NCBI GenBank assembly: GCA_902773055.1 | Contig: CACYCZ010000091.1 | Span: forward strand, 1 to 64,000 | DNA length: 64,000 bases | Direction: 5' to 3' | Source of the DNA: an uncultured Bacteroidales bacterium | GTDB taxonomy: Bacteria > Bacteroidota > Bacteroidia > Bacteroidales > Bacteroidaceae | Shown here: positions 44,548-54,351 of the stretch, in pieces | How the letters are laid out: each line of letters begins with the position of its first letter | Numbering within the stretch: the stretch's first letter is position 1 | Position numbers and translations under genes: made by a program | Notes under the pieces: generated by a model | What the model was told of the DNA's origin: nothing | Seen by the model: only the letters and a program-made list of their open reading frames with translations | Database searches by the model: none

Positions 44548-46071
44548 TTACATAAAGGGATTGGATTGTGAGATTAAGTGACCAACGGTTTTTACGTTGT
44601 CAATGACTGGAGCTACGCTGTGGCTGATAAGCTCGCTGAGCCATCCTGGAGCCATACCGATGCCTGCAATACAGCAGATCAGACAAATGACAGCAAAACG
44701 TTCTTCCCAGTGGGCATCATGAATCTTGGCATGCTCGGGATTCTGGTTGACACCATAGAGAATCTTGCCAATCATGCGCAAAATATATACGGCAGCTACA
44801 ACAATACTTGTTGTGGCCATGATGGTGAGTATGCGGTGGAAAGTGTCAGCATTCTCAAAAGAACCGACGAAAATGGTCATTTCGGCAACAAAACCGCTCA
44901 AACCTGGTAATCCCAAGTTGGCCAGACCGGCAATGGCGAATCCAACAGAGAGGAAAGGTACGATGCGCATTAGCCCATTTAATTGACGGATGTCACGTGT
45001 ATGTGCACGGTGATAAATCATACCGATGATAGCGAAGAAAAGGGCTGTCATTAATCCATGGCTGAGCATTTGGAGAATGGCACCAGTTGATGCCGTAGTG
45101 GTCAGCATAAGGATTGCGAAGAGTACCATGCCACAATGAGACACAGAAGAATAAGCATTAAGATATTTCAAGTCAGTCTGTACACATGCACTCAAAGCTC
45201 CATAGACAACACCTGTTGCTGTGAGGATAAGGAATATCCAACTTAACTCATTAGCGGCTTCTGGAAGAAGATAGATTGCAATGCGGAAACAGCCATAGCC
45301 TCCTAACTTCATCAGTACACCTGCATGAAGCATGGATACAGCTGTAGGTGCTGACGCATGACCATCTGGACTCCATGTATGGAATGGGAACATGGCGCCA
45401 AGTACACCGAAACCAATAAAGGTAAATGGGAACCATATACATTGTTTGGAAAAGTCAATGATATGGGCACCACCGGTGTGATTGGCAATATCAACGACAT
45501 TCATGGTCTGACCACCGGCACCATAAAAGATGCCGAATATACCAAGCATCAGGAAAGCAGAGGCTCCCATCAGCATAAGAGTCAGTTTCATTGCAGAATA
45601 TTCTTTATGGCCAGAACCCCATACTCCGATAAGCAAGTACATGGGAATGAGCGCAATTTCATAGAACATGAACATCATGAACATGTCAACGGAGATGAAA
45701 AATCCAAAAACGCCCATTGAAAGGAGGGTAAACCATAGGAAATATTCTTTGCACATATCCCAGGAAACAAATGTACCCGTGAATACGATGACGCCCGAGA
45801 GTAGCAGCATAGCTACGGATATGCCGTCAACGCCGACGGAGTAACTGATGTGTAATGGCTCAAACCATACGAAACTTGCGGTGTAGAGCATTTCAGCGGT
45901 AGCTCCTCCTGAACGGTCGCTGATAAATTTGAGTGTCAGGGCGATAGCTAATGCCAAAAGGGCAGAACTACCGACGACCATGACGGTACGGATGCCTTTT
46001 TGCTCCTTTGCCAACCATAGACCAAATAGCATAAGGAGCGGAATCAATACAAATAATGATAGAAAATTCAT
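44548..46071 (-). CDS. nuoM: NADH-quinone oxidoreductase subunit M
   Basis: A 507-residue membrane subunit. Proton-channel residues are visible: the Glu in FMFYEIALIPMYLLIG (about 134-149), the Lys region FPFHTWSPDGHASAPTAVSM (about 226-245), and SSVSHCGMVLFA (about 312-323). It belongs to the membrane arm of complex I. It follows nuoL by 13 bases. Confidence 0.96.
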   Translation of the reverse strand: MNFLSLFVLIPLLMLFGLWLAKEQKGIRTVMVVGSSALLALAIALTLKFISDRSGGATAEMLYTASFVWFEPLHISYSVGVDGISVAMLLLSGVIVFTGTFVSWDMCKEYFLWFTLLSMGVFGFFISVDMFMMFMFYEIALIPMYLLIGVWGSGHKEYSAMKLTLMLMGASAFLMLGIFGIFYGAGGQTMNVVDIANHTGGAHIIDFSKQCIWFPFTFIGFGVLGAMFPFHTWSPDGHASAPTAVSMLHAGVLMKLGGYGCFRIAIYLLPEAANELSWIFLILTATGVVYGALSACVQTDLKYLNAYSSVSHCGMVLFAILMLTTTASTGAILQMLSHGLMTALFFAIIGMIYHRAHTRDIRQLNGLMRIVPFLSVGFAIAGLANLGLPGLSGFVAEMTIFVGSFENADTFHRILTIMATTSIVVAAVYILRMIGKILYGVNQNPEHAKIHDAHWEERFAVICLICCIAGIGMAPGWLSELISHSVAPVIDNVKTVGHLISQSNPFM

Positions 46072-46084
46072 ATCGCGGTAGTTT

Positions 46085-48058
46085 TTAAAGAATCATTAAT
46101 ATTAGAACCAATATACCGATGAGGAATACGAGGGCGTATTGCTGTACACGACCACTTTGGAAACCTTTGATGTTGTTGCTTAGTGTGTGTGTGCCCCATG
46201 CAAGGAAGTTGAAGAATCCGTCAATGACGTGACGATCAAACCATGCAATAGGACGGCTTACATATGCAAAAATGATTCTATGGGTTATAAATTGATATAC
46301 TTCATCCATATAGAAACGTTTGTATGCCCAGCGGTGCAGGCGTGGAGCAGCATTGTACATTCTGTCTGCAACGGGTTGTGTCTCTCCTTTGAAAATGTAT
46401 GTAGCCAATGCAATGGAGCAAATAGCAATAATAGTGGAAAGACTTGCAACAGAGGGGTCAAAGTGTATGCGATAATCTTGCCCGTCGGCGCTGATGAGGC
46501 TGCCGAAGCTGTAACCTTCAAACAAGCCGAAACCTGCCAGAGTCGTATAGATACCGACACCAACGGTGATGATACTCAGTATAACGAGAGGTGCCGTCAT
46601 GATTGTTTCCTCATGTGGGGTATGTTCTGTGTGCAGTTCCTTGTTTTCTGTTCCCCAGAATATGCCGTAGTACAGACGGAACATATAGAATGCCGTCATG
46701 GCGGCGATGGCTGTCATGATGTATCCTACAGCGGGACTGTAAGCCATACATGCTGTAATAATCTCATCCTTGCTGCTGAAGCCGGAGAAGAATGGAATGC
46801 CACTGATAGCCAAGCAGCTGATGAGGAATGTGGCATGGGTGATGGGCAGATATTTGCGCAGACCTCCCATGGCTACCATTTCATTGCTGTGAACTGCATG
46901 GATAATGCAGCCGGCACCGAGGAATAGACAAGCCTTGAACATGGCATGTGTAAACAGGTGAAACATTGAAGCCATGTAACCGATGCTTCCGGCATGTTCA
47001 TGCCCAGTGGTTATTTCTGTGCAGACGCCGAGGGCAACCATCATGAAAGCAATCTGTGAAATAGTAGAGAATGCCAAGACGCGTTTGATGTCGCTCTGTG
47101 CGCATGCTACTGATGCTGCATAGAAGGCGGTAAATACACCGACCCAGATGATGATGGGCATCCAGTCTTGTGCATAGGTTACCCACAAGGGAAACAATCG
47201 TGCAACTTGGTATACACCTGCAACCACCATGGTAGCAGCGTGAATCAGTGCACTGACAGGAGTCGGACCTTCCATTGCATCGGGCAGCCAAATGTGGAGT
47301 GGGAACATAGCACTCTTGCCGGCGCCACCAATAAACATGAGTGTCAGTGCTGTCGGTAGGATAAATCCTCCGGCTGCTATAGCCTTGTCTATACCGCATG
47401 GAATGAAGGGCGTCGTGCCTTCTGCCATCTGTAGGTTATTAACGAAGTCAAAGGAGAAACTGCCAGTGTAGTAACCGAAGATTAGGATACCAATGAGGAA
47501 ACCTAAATCAGCAAAGCGCGTTACGATGAAAGCTTTCTTACTTGCCGCAACGGCTGCAGGCAGGGTGTAATAAAATCCGATAAGTAGATAGGAACTGACA
47601 CCTACCAATTCCCAGAAGAGGTACATCTGGAAGATATTGGTTGCGACAACTAGTCCCAGCATGGACATGGTGAAAAGGCTGAGGAATGCGTAGTAGCGTT
47701 GGAAACCGCGTTCACCTTTCATGTAGCCGAAGGAGTAGATGTGAACCATGAATGATACTGTCGTAATGACAATGAGCATCATGACAGAAATAGGGTCAAG
47801 CAATATACCTAAATCAAAGTTTAAGTGTCCGAGGGGTAGCCAAGTTGCGTTGTATGGTACTAATGTGGCATAGGAGCCATCAGCACAACGGTCGGCAGTG
47901 AAATACGTGTATGCAGTGCAATAGGAGAGAATGGTAATGGCAGCAAGTACTGTGGTTCCAATCAGTCCAGAGGTGCGATGGCTAAGCCATTTTCCTGCAA
48001 GTCCCAGGAAGAGGAAAGAGAGAAATGGCAATAGCAGAATGAGAATTGTATATTCCAT
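46085..48058 (-). CDS. nuoL: NADH-quinone oxidoreductase subunit L
   Basis: A 657-residue protein, the distal proton-pumping subunit. Conserved segments: FWELVGVSSYLLIGFYY (about 148-164), GKSAMFPLHIWLPDAMEGPT (about 250-270), FSTISQIAFMMVALG (about 336-350). The C-terminal long amphipathic helix and final membrane segment (ALVFLIGILVLILMIL) are complete, so the subunit is full length. Confidence 0.97.
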   Translation of the reverse strand: MEYTILILLLPFLSFLFLGLAGKWLSHRTSGLIGTTVLAAITILSYCTAYTYFTADRCADGSYATLVPYNATWLPLGHLNFDLGILLDPISVMMLIVITTVSFMVHIYSFGYMKGERGFQRYYAFLSLFTMSMLGLVVATNIFQMYLFWELVGVSSYLLIGFYYTLPAAVAASKKAFIVTRFADLGFLIGILIFGYYTGSFSFDFVNNLQMAEGTTPFIPCGIDKAIAAGGFILPTALTLMFIGGAGKSAMFPLHIWLPDAMEGPTPVSALIHAATMVVAGVYQVARLFPLWVTYAQDWMPIIIWVGVFTAFYAASVACAQSDIKRVLAFSTISQIAFMMVALGVCTEITTGHEHAGSIGYMASMFHLFTHAMFKACLFLGAGCIIHAVHSNEMVAMGGLRKYLPITHATFLISCLAISGIPFFSGFSSKDEIITACMAYSPAVGYIMTAIAAMTAFYMFRLYYGIFWGTENKELHTEHTPHEETIMTAPLVILSIITVGVGIYTTLAGFGLFEGYSFGSLISADGQDYRIHFDPSVASLSTIIAICSIALATYIFKGETQPVADRMYNAAPRLHRWAYKRFYMDEVYQFITHRIIFAYVSRPIAWFDRHVIDGFFNFLAWGTHTLSNNIKGFQSGRVQQYALVFLIGILVLILMIL

Positions 48059-48084
48059 AATTTAAATTCTTATTTTTAGTGTTA

Positions 48085-48435
48085 TTACCATTTAAGTTTG
48101 TCAAGATTTCCAACGAAGTTGTTCTTCAGATTGCGGTAGATGTTAATCATTACGGCAATAGCAATGGCTGTCTCTGCTGCTGAAATTGCGATGGAGAACA
48201 GTGTGAAGATATAACCTTCTTGTCCGTTGGGGAAAAGCAGGCGGTTGAATGCAGCGAAGTTGATGTCGGCGGCATTCAGCATCAGTTCGACGGAAATCAG
48301 AATGGCCAGTGTGTTTCGGCGGGTCAGGAAGCCATAGATGCCGATAAACATCATCAGGGCCGATAGAATGAGAAACCATGAAATGTCAACGTGGATCCCC
48401 AATACAATATTTAATATATCATTTAATCTATCCAT
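48085..48435 (-). CDS. nuoK: NADH-quinone oxidoreductase subunit K
   Basis: A 116-residue protein with three membrane segments, longer at both ends than the usual roughly 100. The membrane glutamates of the proton path are present in LISVELMLNAADINF (Glu about 50) and SAAETAIAIA (Glu about 87). The start gives MDRLNDILN; an internal start would cut off the first dozen residues, but no other ATG is near the first helix. It follows nuoJ by 12 bases. Confidence 0.95.
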   Translation of the reverse strand: MDRLNDILNIVLGIHVDISWFLILSALMMFIGIYGFLTRRNTLAILISVELMLNAADINFAAFNRLLFPNGQEGYIFTLFSIAISAAETAIAIAVMINIYRNLKNNFVGNLDKLKW

Positions 48436-48447
48436 GTCTTTTGATTT

Positions 48448-48957
48448 TTAATGTTTACGGGCAATGATAAGACTGCCGACAATACATGCTAAAAGTAAGA
48501 TACTCACAATTTCAAAGGGAAGGAGATAGCCGAATTTGTCGGATGAGAGCAACTGTTCTCCGAGGAGGCTGACTGGTGTTGTCTGTTCTGACGGAGGTGT
48601 GAGGATGTTCTCGGCAAATTGGTGTGTAATGATGGCGAAGAGGAATAATCCTGCACCGCAGAGTGATGCAACCAATGCTGCAAACTTCTTTGCCAGTGAA
48701 ACGGTGGGATTCTTCTTGTCTTGGCGTCCTGTAAGCATCAGGGCGAAGATGTAAAGCACTACTACACCTCCGGCATATACCATTACCTGAACTGAGCCTA
48801 GGAAAGTGTATCCCATGAGAAAGTATAGTCCGGCTGTACCGAACAATACAAACATCAGATATGTGGCGGCGCGCATGATACGCTTGGTTGTTACCGCCAT
48901 GATACCGCAGCCTAAGATGATGGCTGCAAGAATGAGAAATATTATTGTCTGTGCCAT
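48448..48957 (-). CDS. nuoJ: NADH-quinone oxidoreductase subunit J
   Basis: A 169-residue membrane subunit with five segments and the conserved YFLMGYTFLGSVQVMVYAGG block (about 45-65; pi-bulge helix TM3). It couples quinone-site changes to the antiporter subunits. It lies 3 bases after the nuoI stop. Confidence 0.95.
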   Translation of the reverse strand: MAQTIIFLILAAIILGCGIMAVTTKRIMRAATYLMFVLFGTAGLYFLMGYTFLGSVQVMVYAGGVVVLYIFALMLTGRQDKKNPTVSLAKKFAALVASLCGAGLFLFAIITHQFAENILTPPSEQTTPVSLLGEQLLSSDKFGYLLPFEIVSILLLACIVGSLIIARKH

Positions 48958-48960
48958 AGG

Positions 48961-49578
48961 TTAGTCCTCCTTTTTTGTTTCTATTGGTTCTGTGGCGGCA
49001 ACTTTTTCCTGCTGTGGCGTTTCGCCAGTTTCAGTTTTGGGCTCACCTGTTGTTTGTGTTCCGGCAGGTTGGCCCTGGGGTGTTGCAGTTGGTTTGGAAG
49101 CTATGACAGGTTTTGGCCTTTCCTGGCATTTGCTGCCGGGGTGGTTGAGAACCTTTATCAGTTTGCTCTTATCAAATACAGCCTGTTCAAATTCTTGATT
49201 GAATTGGATGGCGCCCTGTGGACATGCTGTAACACAGAGGTTACAGAACATGCATTGACCAATATTGTATTCATACTTAACGAGCTGTTTTTTCTTTTTG
49301 CCGTCTTCGGTTGTAACCATTTCGCTTGTTACTGTGATGCTGTCATTGGGACAGGCCATCTGGCAGAGTCCGCAGGCAATACATTTGTGCTCGTTGTTTT
49401 CGTTGTGTGGCATTTCCAGACAGAAGCGGTTCCTGTCTGTGAATGTCAACGTAGCTCTGTTTTCGGGGTATTGTTCTGTTTCGTGGTGCTCGAAAAAGAC
49501 CTTGATGGATGTTTTCAATCCAATTGTAAGGCTCTTAACGGCATCAAGAATACCACCAAAATATGTGTTGTTGTTCAT
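48961..49578 (-). CDS. nuoI: NADH-quinone oxidoreductase subunit I with extended C-terminus
   Basis: A 205-residue ferredoxin-like subunit. Two [4Fe-4S] cluster motifs are complete: CIACGLCQMACP (about 66-77) and CMFCNLCVTACP (about 109-120), which bind clusters N6a and N6b in the peripheral arm. After about residue 150 there is a 50-residue tail rich in Pro, Thr, Gln and Glu (TPQGQPAGTQ, TGETPQQEK) that ordinary NuoI lacks. The tail may be a flexible docking segment; this is inference. Confidence 0.95.
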   Translation of the reverse strand: MNNNTYFGGILDAVKSLTIGLKTSIKVFFEHHETEQYPENRATLTFTDRNRFCLEMPHNENNEHKCIACGLCQMACPNDSITVTSEMVTTEDGKKKKQLVKYEYNIGQCMFCNLCVTACPQGAIQFNQEFEQAVFDKSKLIKVLNHPGSKCQERPKPVIASKPTATPQGQPAGTQTTGEPKTETGETPQQEKVAATEPIETKKED

Positions 49579-49594
49579 AATGTCTGTCCTTGAT

Positions 49595-50680
49595 TTACAA
49601 TGTCAGGCCGAAGCATACGACAATGGCCATGAGAATAATGTTAAACATACTGATAGGCATCAGGTATTTCCATTCGAGTGACAACAGCTGGTCTATTCGC
49701 AGGCGCGGATAAGTCCAGCGTATCCACATGAGAAGGAATACTACGAAGAATGCCTTGCCGAAGAACCAAACAAATCCCGGAATATAGCTCATGATAGTGT
49801 TGAAGCCGTCCAGTCCGGGAAAATAGAGTGGAGCCCATCCTCCCAGGAATATGGTGGCTGCCATGGCGGCGCATATAAACAGGTTGAGGTATTCTGCCAG
49901 ATAGAAGAAACCGAATCCCATACCTGAATACTCCGTATGGTAGCCGGCTGTCAGTTCGCTCTCTGCTTCGGGGAGGTCAAATGGACCACGGTTGCATTCG
50001 GCGTTGCCGGCAATGAGATAAATGATGAAAGCCAGGACAGCGGGTACATGTCCTCTGACGATATTCCAGCCGTAATCTGCCTGCTGTTGGACAATTTCTG
50101 ACAGTTGCATTGTTCCGCAGAGCAGCAACATGGTGAGCATGGTCATGCCTATACTCAGTTCATAACTGATGAGCTGTGCACCGCTTCGCATGGCACCGAT
50201 CATGGGATATTTGCTGTGGCTGGCCCATCCTGCAAGAAGGATGCCTATTACTCCGATGCCCGACACGGCAATGAAGAAGAAGATGCCTACGTTGAAATCC
50301 AGGATCTCCAGCCCTTTGTTCCATGGAATGCAGGAGAATGTCAGGAATGATGCTGTAAGGATAAAGAAGGGAGCCATGTCGTGGAGCATACGGTCGGACT
50401 GGCGCATCTTGATAATTTCCTTTGAGAGCATCTTGAATACGTCGGCGAAGACTTGCAGCAATCCCCATTTGCCAACACGGTTGGGACCGATGCGGCATTG
50501 GAAGAAAGCGCATATCTTGCGCTCAAGATAAATCAGTGCTATGGCCAGAATGGCATATAGCACAATGATGAAGAGCAGTACGATGACACACTCTATACCA
50601 ATGACCAGCCACTCGGGAATGAAATCTGTCAGCAGGTCATGAAACCATTTTGAAACTATACTAAAGTCAAACATACTCAT
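49595..50680 (-). CDS. nuoH: NADH-quinone oxidoreductase subunit H
   Basis: A 361-residue membrane subunit with about eight segments. Quinone-channel motifs: [24 protein letters not shown] region (about 53-76) and [24 protein letters not shown] region (about 228-251). It closes the quinone site together with NuoB and NuoD. Confidence 0.97.
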   Translation of the reverse strand: MSMFDFSIVSKWFHDLLTDFIPEWLVIGIECVIVLLFIIVLYAILAIALIYLERKICAFFQCRIGPNRVGKWGLLQVFADVFKMLSKEIIKMRQSDRMLHDMAPFFILTASFLTFSCIPWNKGLEILDFNVGIFFFIAVSGIGVIGILLAGWASHSKYPMIGAMRSGAQLISYELSIGMTMLTMLLLCGTMQLSEIVQQQADYGWNIVRGHVPAVLAFIIYLIAGNAECNRGPFDLPEAESELTAGYHTEYSGMGFGFFYLAEYLNLFICAAMAATIFLGGWAPLYFPGLDGFNTIMSYIPGFVWFFGKAFFVVFLLMWIRWTYPRLRIDQLLSLEWKYLMPISMFNIILMAIVVCFGLTL

Positions 50681-50685
50681 TCTTT

Positions 50686-52251
50686 TTAGCGGTCAATATC
50701 GGGGATTACAAAGTCCATGGATGCTCCGATGGCGATGAGGTCGGCAAATTTCTGCCCGCGGCATGCTGTATCCATGGCGTTGGCCAATGGCAGGCTGCTG
50801 CTGCGGTAGTGTACGCGGTAAGGTGTCTTGTCACCCTTGCTCTCGATGAATACGCCGAGTTCTCCACGGCTGGATTCAACGGCTTGGTAGTAGCTGCCTT
50901 CCGGCAGTTTGATGATAGGCTTGCGTTTTGCCTGGTATTCGCCTTCGGGAATGTTGTCGATGAGCTGGTCAATGATGTTGAGGCTCTCCAGTATTTCTTC
51001 CATACGGTTCCAATGGCGTGCGTTGGTGTCGCCCTCTGTGCGGATGATATCCTTGAATTCTACGTTTTCGTAGAGTGCATATGGATGGCGTCGGCGCACG
51101 TCGTTCATCCAGCCGCTGGCACGGCCTACAGGACCGGTAGTGCCCAGCGAGATGGCATCTTCGCGGCTGATCTTGCCTACTCCGATCATGCGGTTTTTGG
51201 CGATGATGTTGCCCGTATAGATGTCCTGGTATTCGTGGAAGCGCTTGCGGATGTTTGCCGAAACTTTCTTGACTTCTGCGGCAAAGTCGGGCTGAATGTC
51301 ATACATGACACCGCCTATGGTATTGTAGTTCTGGATGACGCGCCCTCCGAAGTTGTCCTCAAATATCTTGCATATTTCCTCGCGTTCACGGAAGGTGTAG
51401 AAGAATGCGGTGAGCGCACCTGTATCCATGGTCATACATGCATAGTAGATGAGGTGGGATGCCACGCGCTGAAGTTCATCCATGATGGTACGTATATATT
51501 GTACGCGTGGGGAAACCTCAAGTCCCATGGCTTTTTCAATACACATGCACAGGGCATGGCGGTTCTGCATGGCGCTGAAGTAGTCCAGACGGTCGGTGAG
51601 GGCGAGCAACTGCGGGTAGGTCAGGCTTTCGCTGATTTTTTCTACTCCGCGGTGGATATAGCCCAGGACTAAGCCTACTCTCTTGACGACTTCTCCGTCA
51701 AGGCTTGCACGCATGTGGAGCACGCCGTGCGTGGACGGGTGTTGCGGGCCGACGTTGACAACATATTCATCGGCACCCCATACGGTATTGGTCTTTTCTG
51801 CGACTTTGCCATCGGGGGTCAGGAAGTATTCTTTTGTAGTGTCACTGAGTGGCGCATCGCTCATTCTCAGCTTGTTCAGCAGTTCTGTCTGGTCGTCTTT
51901 GCGCAGGGGATAGCCTACCCAGTCTTCGCGCAGGAATATTCTGCGCATGTCGGGGTGGTTGAGAAATTTGATGCCGAAGAAGTCATAGACTTCTCTCTCA
52001 TAGATGTTGGCTATCTGCCACAGGTCGCTGACGGTGGGGATATACGGGTTCTGACGGTCTTCGGCAACGGTCTTGATGTTGATGGTCTCGCCGGTTTCGG
52101 TTGATTCCAGCATATAGATGACGCCGAGTCCTTCTTCTCCCCAGTCCATACCGATGAGGTTGACCAGAAAGTCCATCTTCTGCTCGTTTTTCTGTCGGAG
52201 CATCTCAGCATGGAGCTCCGAGGGTGCGATAGTTGTAAATTCCAGTGTCAT
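50686..52251 (-). CDS. nuoCD: NADH-quinone oxidoreductase fused subunit C/D
   Basis: A 521-residue fusion. The N-terminal part (about 1-120) is a short NuoC 30-kDa domain with [22 protein letters not shown] (split around residue 83-105). The NuoD 49-kDa part begins near 160 ([15 protein letters not shown] about 168-182, quinone-site histidines) and ends [13 protein letters not shown]. The fusion is as in E. coli and common in Bacteroidetes. It overlaps nuoB in ATGA. Confidence 0.97.
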   Translation of the reverse strand: MTLEFTTIAPSELHAEMLRQKNEQKMDFLVNLIGMDWGEEGLGVIYMLESTETGETINIKTVAEDRQNPYIPTVSDLWQIANIYEREVYDFFGIKFLNHPDMRRIFLREDWVGYPLRKDDQTELLNKLRMSDAPLSDTTKEYFLTPDGKVAEKTNTVWGADEYVVNVGPQHPSTHGVLHMRASLDGEVVKRVGLVLGYIHRGVEKISESLTYPQLLALTDRLDYFSAMQNRHALCMCIEKAMGLEVSPRVQYIRTIMDELQRVASHLIYYACMTMDTGALTAFFYTFREREEICKIFEDNFGGRVIQNYNTIGGVMYDIQPDFAAEVKKVSANIRKRFHEYQDIYTGNIIAKNRMIGVGKISREDAISLGTTGPVGRASGWMNDVRRRHPYALYENVEFKDIIRTEGDTNARHWNRMEEILESLNIIDQLIDNIPEGEYQAKRKPIIKLPEGSYYQAVESSRGELGVFIESKGDKTPYRVHYRSSSLPLANAMDTACRGQKFADLIAIGASMDFVIPDIDR

Positions 52252-52886
52252 GCCTCTTGTTCTGTGTTAATAACTTCTTTTTCTTTCTTTTCCTCTTCGC
52301 GCTTGTAGGCGTCGATTTCCTTGCGGTTGACGGTGCCGAAGTAGTTTTCTATCTTCATTTTGCGCTGCAGCTGCATCATGCCGTAATAGAATGCTTCGGG
52401 TCGCGGGGGACACCCCGGGACATAGACATCGACGGGCAGTATCTTGTCAACGCCTTTTACTACATGATAGCTCTTGGTGAACGGTCCGCCGGTGCAGGTG
52501 CATCCGCCGATGGCTATGACATACTTGGGGTCGGCCATCTGGTCATACAGACGTTTCAGCACCGGTGCCATCTTGTAAGTGATGGTGCCGCATACCAGTA
52601 TGAGGTCGGCTTGTCGTGGACTGGTGCGGGTTACCTCGAATCCGAAGCGCGCCATGTCAAAGCGTGCGGCGCCCATGGCCATCAGCTCTATGGCGCAGCA
52701 GCTTGTGCCAAAGTTCATTGGCCATACACTGTTGCTGCGACCCCAGTTCATCAGTTGGTCGGCCGTAGTGACAATCACGTTGGTCCCATTCTCGTTGAGT
52801 TGGTCAATCATCTGCTCAAGGGTCTCGTTGTCCTTGAACTCCTCGTAGGGAATGGATTTGATATTTGGTTTCTTGATCAGTGCCAT
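52248..52886 (-). CDS. nuoB: NADH-quinone oxidoreductase subunit B
   Basis: A 212-residue subunit carrying the terminal N2 cluster. The adjacent cysteines are in [12 protein letters not shown] (about 58-69); the others are in [12 protein letters not shown] (about 95-106) and [12 protein letters not shown] / [11 protein letters not shown] (about 122-160). The last 30 residues are lysine/glutamate rich. It overlaps nuoA by ten bases and nuoCD by four. Confidence 0.97.
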   Translation of the reverse strand: MALIKKPNIKSIPYEEFKDNETLEQMIDQLNENGTNVIVTTADQLMNWGRSNSVWPMNFGTSCCAIELMAMGAARFDMARFGFEVTRTSPRQADLILVCGTITYKMAPVLKRLYDQMADPKYVIAIGGCTCTGGPFTKSYHVVKGVDKILPVDVYVPGCPPRPEAFYYGMMQLQRKMKIENYFGTVNRKEIDAYKREEEKKEKEVINTEQEA

Positions 52887-53227
52887 TTCAACGCTCCTTT
52901 CCTCCAGGCATAGGCTAGGCCCAGAACTAAGATGAAGAGGAAGAACAGCACGGCAAACAGCCCTTGCGGGCCTAAACTGCGGGCAACGACTGCCCAGGGA
53001 AACAAAAACATTGTTTCAACGTCGAACATCAAGAAGAGGATGGCAAACAGGTAGTATCCCAGGTGGTAGTGGCCCCATTGGTCACCACGGGCAGGGATAC
53101 CACATTCGTAAGGCTCTTCTTTCATCTTGTTGTAGCTTCGTGGGGCGATAAAATAAACCATTATCAGCACGATAAGCACGAACAAAATGGCTGTCAGTAC
53201 GACTGTGGCTAAAAGCGTAAAGTTCAT
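52877..53227 (-). CDS. nuoA: NADH-quinone oxidoreductase subunit A
   Basis: A 116-residue protein with three membrane segments and the conserved loop [13 protein letters not shown] (about 36-48), which holds the cysteine exposed only in the deactive state of complex I. It is the first gene of the ten-gene operon (eleven subunits). A -7 motif TAACTTTG precedes it at 53285-53278. Confidence 0.96.
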   Translation of the reverse strand: MNFTLLATVVLTAILFVLIVLIMVYFIAPRSYNKMKEEPYECGIPARGDQWGHYHLGYYLFAILFLMFDVETMFLFPWAVVARSLGPQGLFAVLFFLFILVLGLAYAWRKGALKWH

Positions 53228-53277
53228 GACTTCAATTGATTATATGATAAAATATGTTGTTTCCTGTAAAAAACATA

Positions 53278-53347
53278 CAAAGTTAACTTTTTTTTGCCTA
53301 ATATCGGTCGTGAAACTCATTCTTTTAGACGAAAATATTTAACTTTG
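53278..53347. promoter_or_regulatory. divergent promoter region nuo / DUF2461
   Basis: TAACTTTG occurs on the minus strand at 53285-53278 (51 bases before the nuoA ATG) and on the plus strand at 53340-53347 (17 bases before the ATG at 53365). The two boxes are identical in sequence. Neither has an obvious -33 TTTG. Confidence 0.55.
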
Positions 53348-53364
53348 TACTAAAACGTAAACCG

Positions 53365-54054
53365 ATGCAAAAACTTCTGTCCAATGAACAGGTATCCTTG
53401 ATTCTGGATTTTCTCAGTCAAATCAGGGACAATAACAACCGCCCTTGGTTTCTGGCCCATCGTGATGAATATGACCATGTGAAGGATGTCTTTGAAACTG
53501 TTGCTTCGCAGTTCATTATGCGCCTTGCAGAATTTGATGAGAGCGTGCGCCACCTGACGGTAAAAGACTGTACTTACCGATTTTACCGCGATACCCGTTT
53601 CTCTTCTGACAAATCGCCCTATAAACGCCATATGGGCATCTATGTTTCTGCTCAGGGAAAAAAGTCGTTTCACGGAGGCTACTACCTGCATTTTGAGCCT
53701 GGCCATTGCATGCTTGCCGTGGGCTGCTACTGCCTGCCGACCAACATACTCAAGGTGTTGCGGCAGGTTATCGTTGATGATGTGGAGACGTTCAGTTCAA
53801 TAGTCGAAAATCCGGCTTTCAAGTCGGTATACGGCAGTCGGCTGACCATGACTCCCCTGAAGGTCCTTCCTGCAGGACTTCCCCGCGATTTTGTCCATCC
53901 GGAGTATCTCAAATGCAAGGACTATCTTGTATGGACAGACTTGAACGACAAAATGTTCAGCCTCAACGGCTGGATGGATGAAGTCATCTGTCAGGCAAGG
54001 CTGGCCAAGCCTTTCCTGGATTTTCTCAATGACGTGGTGGATGACTATATCTGA
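53365..54054 (+). CDS. DUF2461 (TIGR02453) family protein
   Basis: A 229-residue cytoplasmic protein. Family features are clear: NNNRPWFLAHRDEY (about 23-36), the YRFYRDTRFSSDKSPYKRHMGIYVS block (split about 71-95) and GGYYLHFEPGHCMLAVGCY (about 104-122). Proteins of this family are widespread but lack an established biochemical role. It is monocistronic and its leader would be only about ten bases long. Confidence 0.9.
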   Translation: MQKLLSNEQVSLILDFLSQIRDNNNRPWFLAHRDEYDHVKDVFETVASQFIMRLAEFDESVRHLTVKDCTYRFYRDTRFSSDKSPYKRHMGIYVSAQGKKSFHGGYYLHFEPGHCMLAVGCYCLPTNILKVLRQVIVDDVETFSSIVENPAFKSVYGSRLTMTPLKVLPAGLPRDFVHPEYLKCKDYLVWTDLNDKMFSLNGWMDEVICQARLAKPFLDFLNDVVDDYI

Positions 54055-54148
54055 AAATCGGAATAGGCCTTATCATTGTTTTTTTTGTCTGCATACCGAC
54101 GGGAAAGTGGGGTAATGCCTTCATGGATGGAGCATTATGCCGATATAT

Positions 54149-54238
54149 TTTATATTCCCCGATGCGGAATGTACGTTCCCCAATGCGAAACATACGTTCA
54201 GTATCGCGGAACATACATTCACCGACGCTGAATATAAA
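54149..54238. repeat. 90-bp 21-bp-period dyad element, copy E
   Basis: Units: TTTATATTC, CCCGATGCG, GAATGTACGTTC, CCCAATGCG, AAACATACGTTC, AGTATCGCG, GAACATACATTC, ACCGACGCT, GAATATAAA. It lies in the 297-bp gap between two convergent genes (stops at 54054 and 54352), where no other feature is evident. Confidence 0.9.
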
Positions 54239-54351
54239 CTTCCAGGGGGATAAAGACAATTTTTGTCGGCATTACTCTCATCTCTTCTCCTCCATGCTCG
54301 GGAATGTCAGTTCAGCCAGACTCCGCAGGCAAAGTCTTGAAGATGTAGCCT

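Noticed and set aside
4700-54238. CRISPR interpretation of the repeated 12-mers and spacers
   Set aside because: Repeats of 12 bp and spacers of 9 bp are far too short, spacers are themselves related to each other, every copy has the same unit number, and no cas genes are present.
4700-54238. SOS (LexA-box) arrays
   Set aside because: The GAAC-N4-GTTC likeness is real, but many units deviate (AAAT, GAAT, GTTT, ATTC) and no neighbour is a DNA-repair gene with the site at its promoter. Kept only as a remark in the phasing finding.
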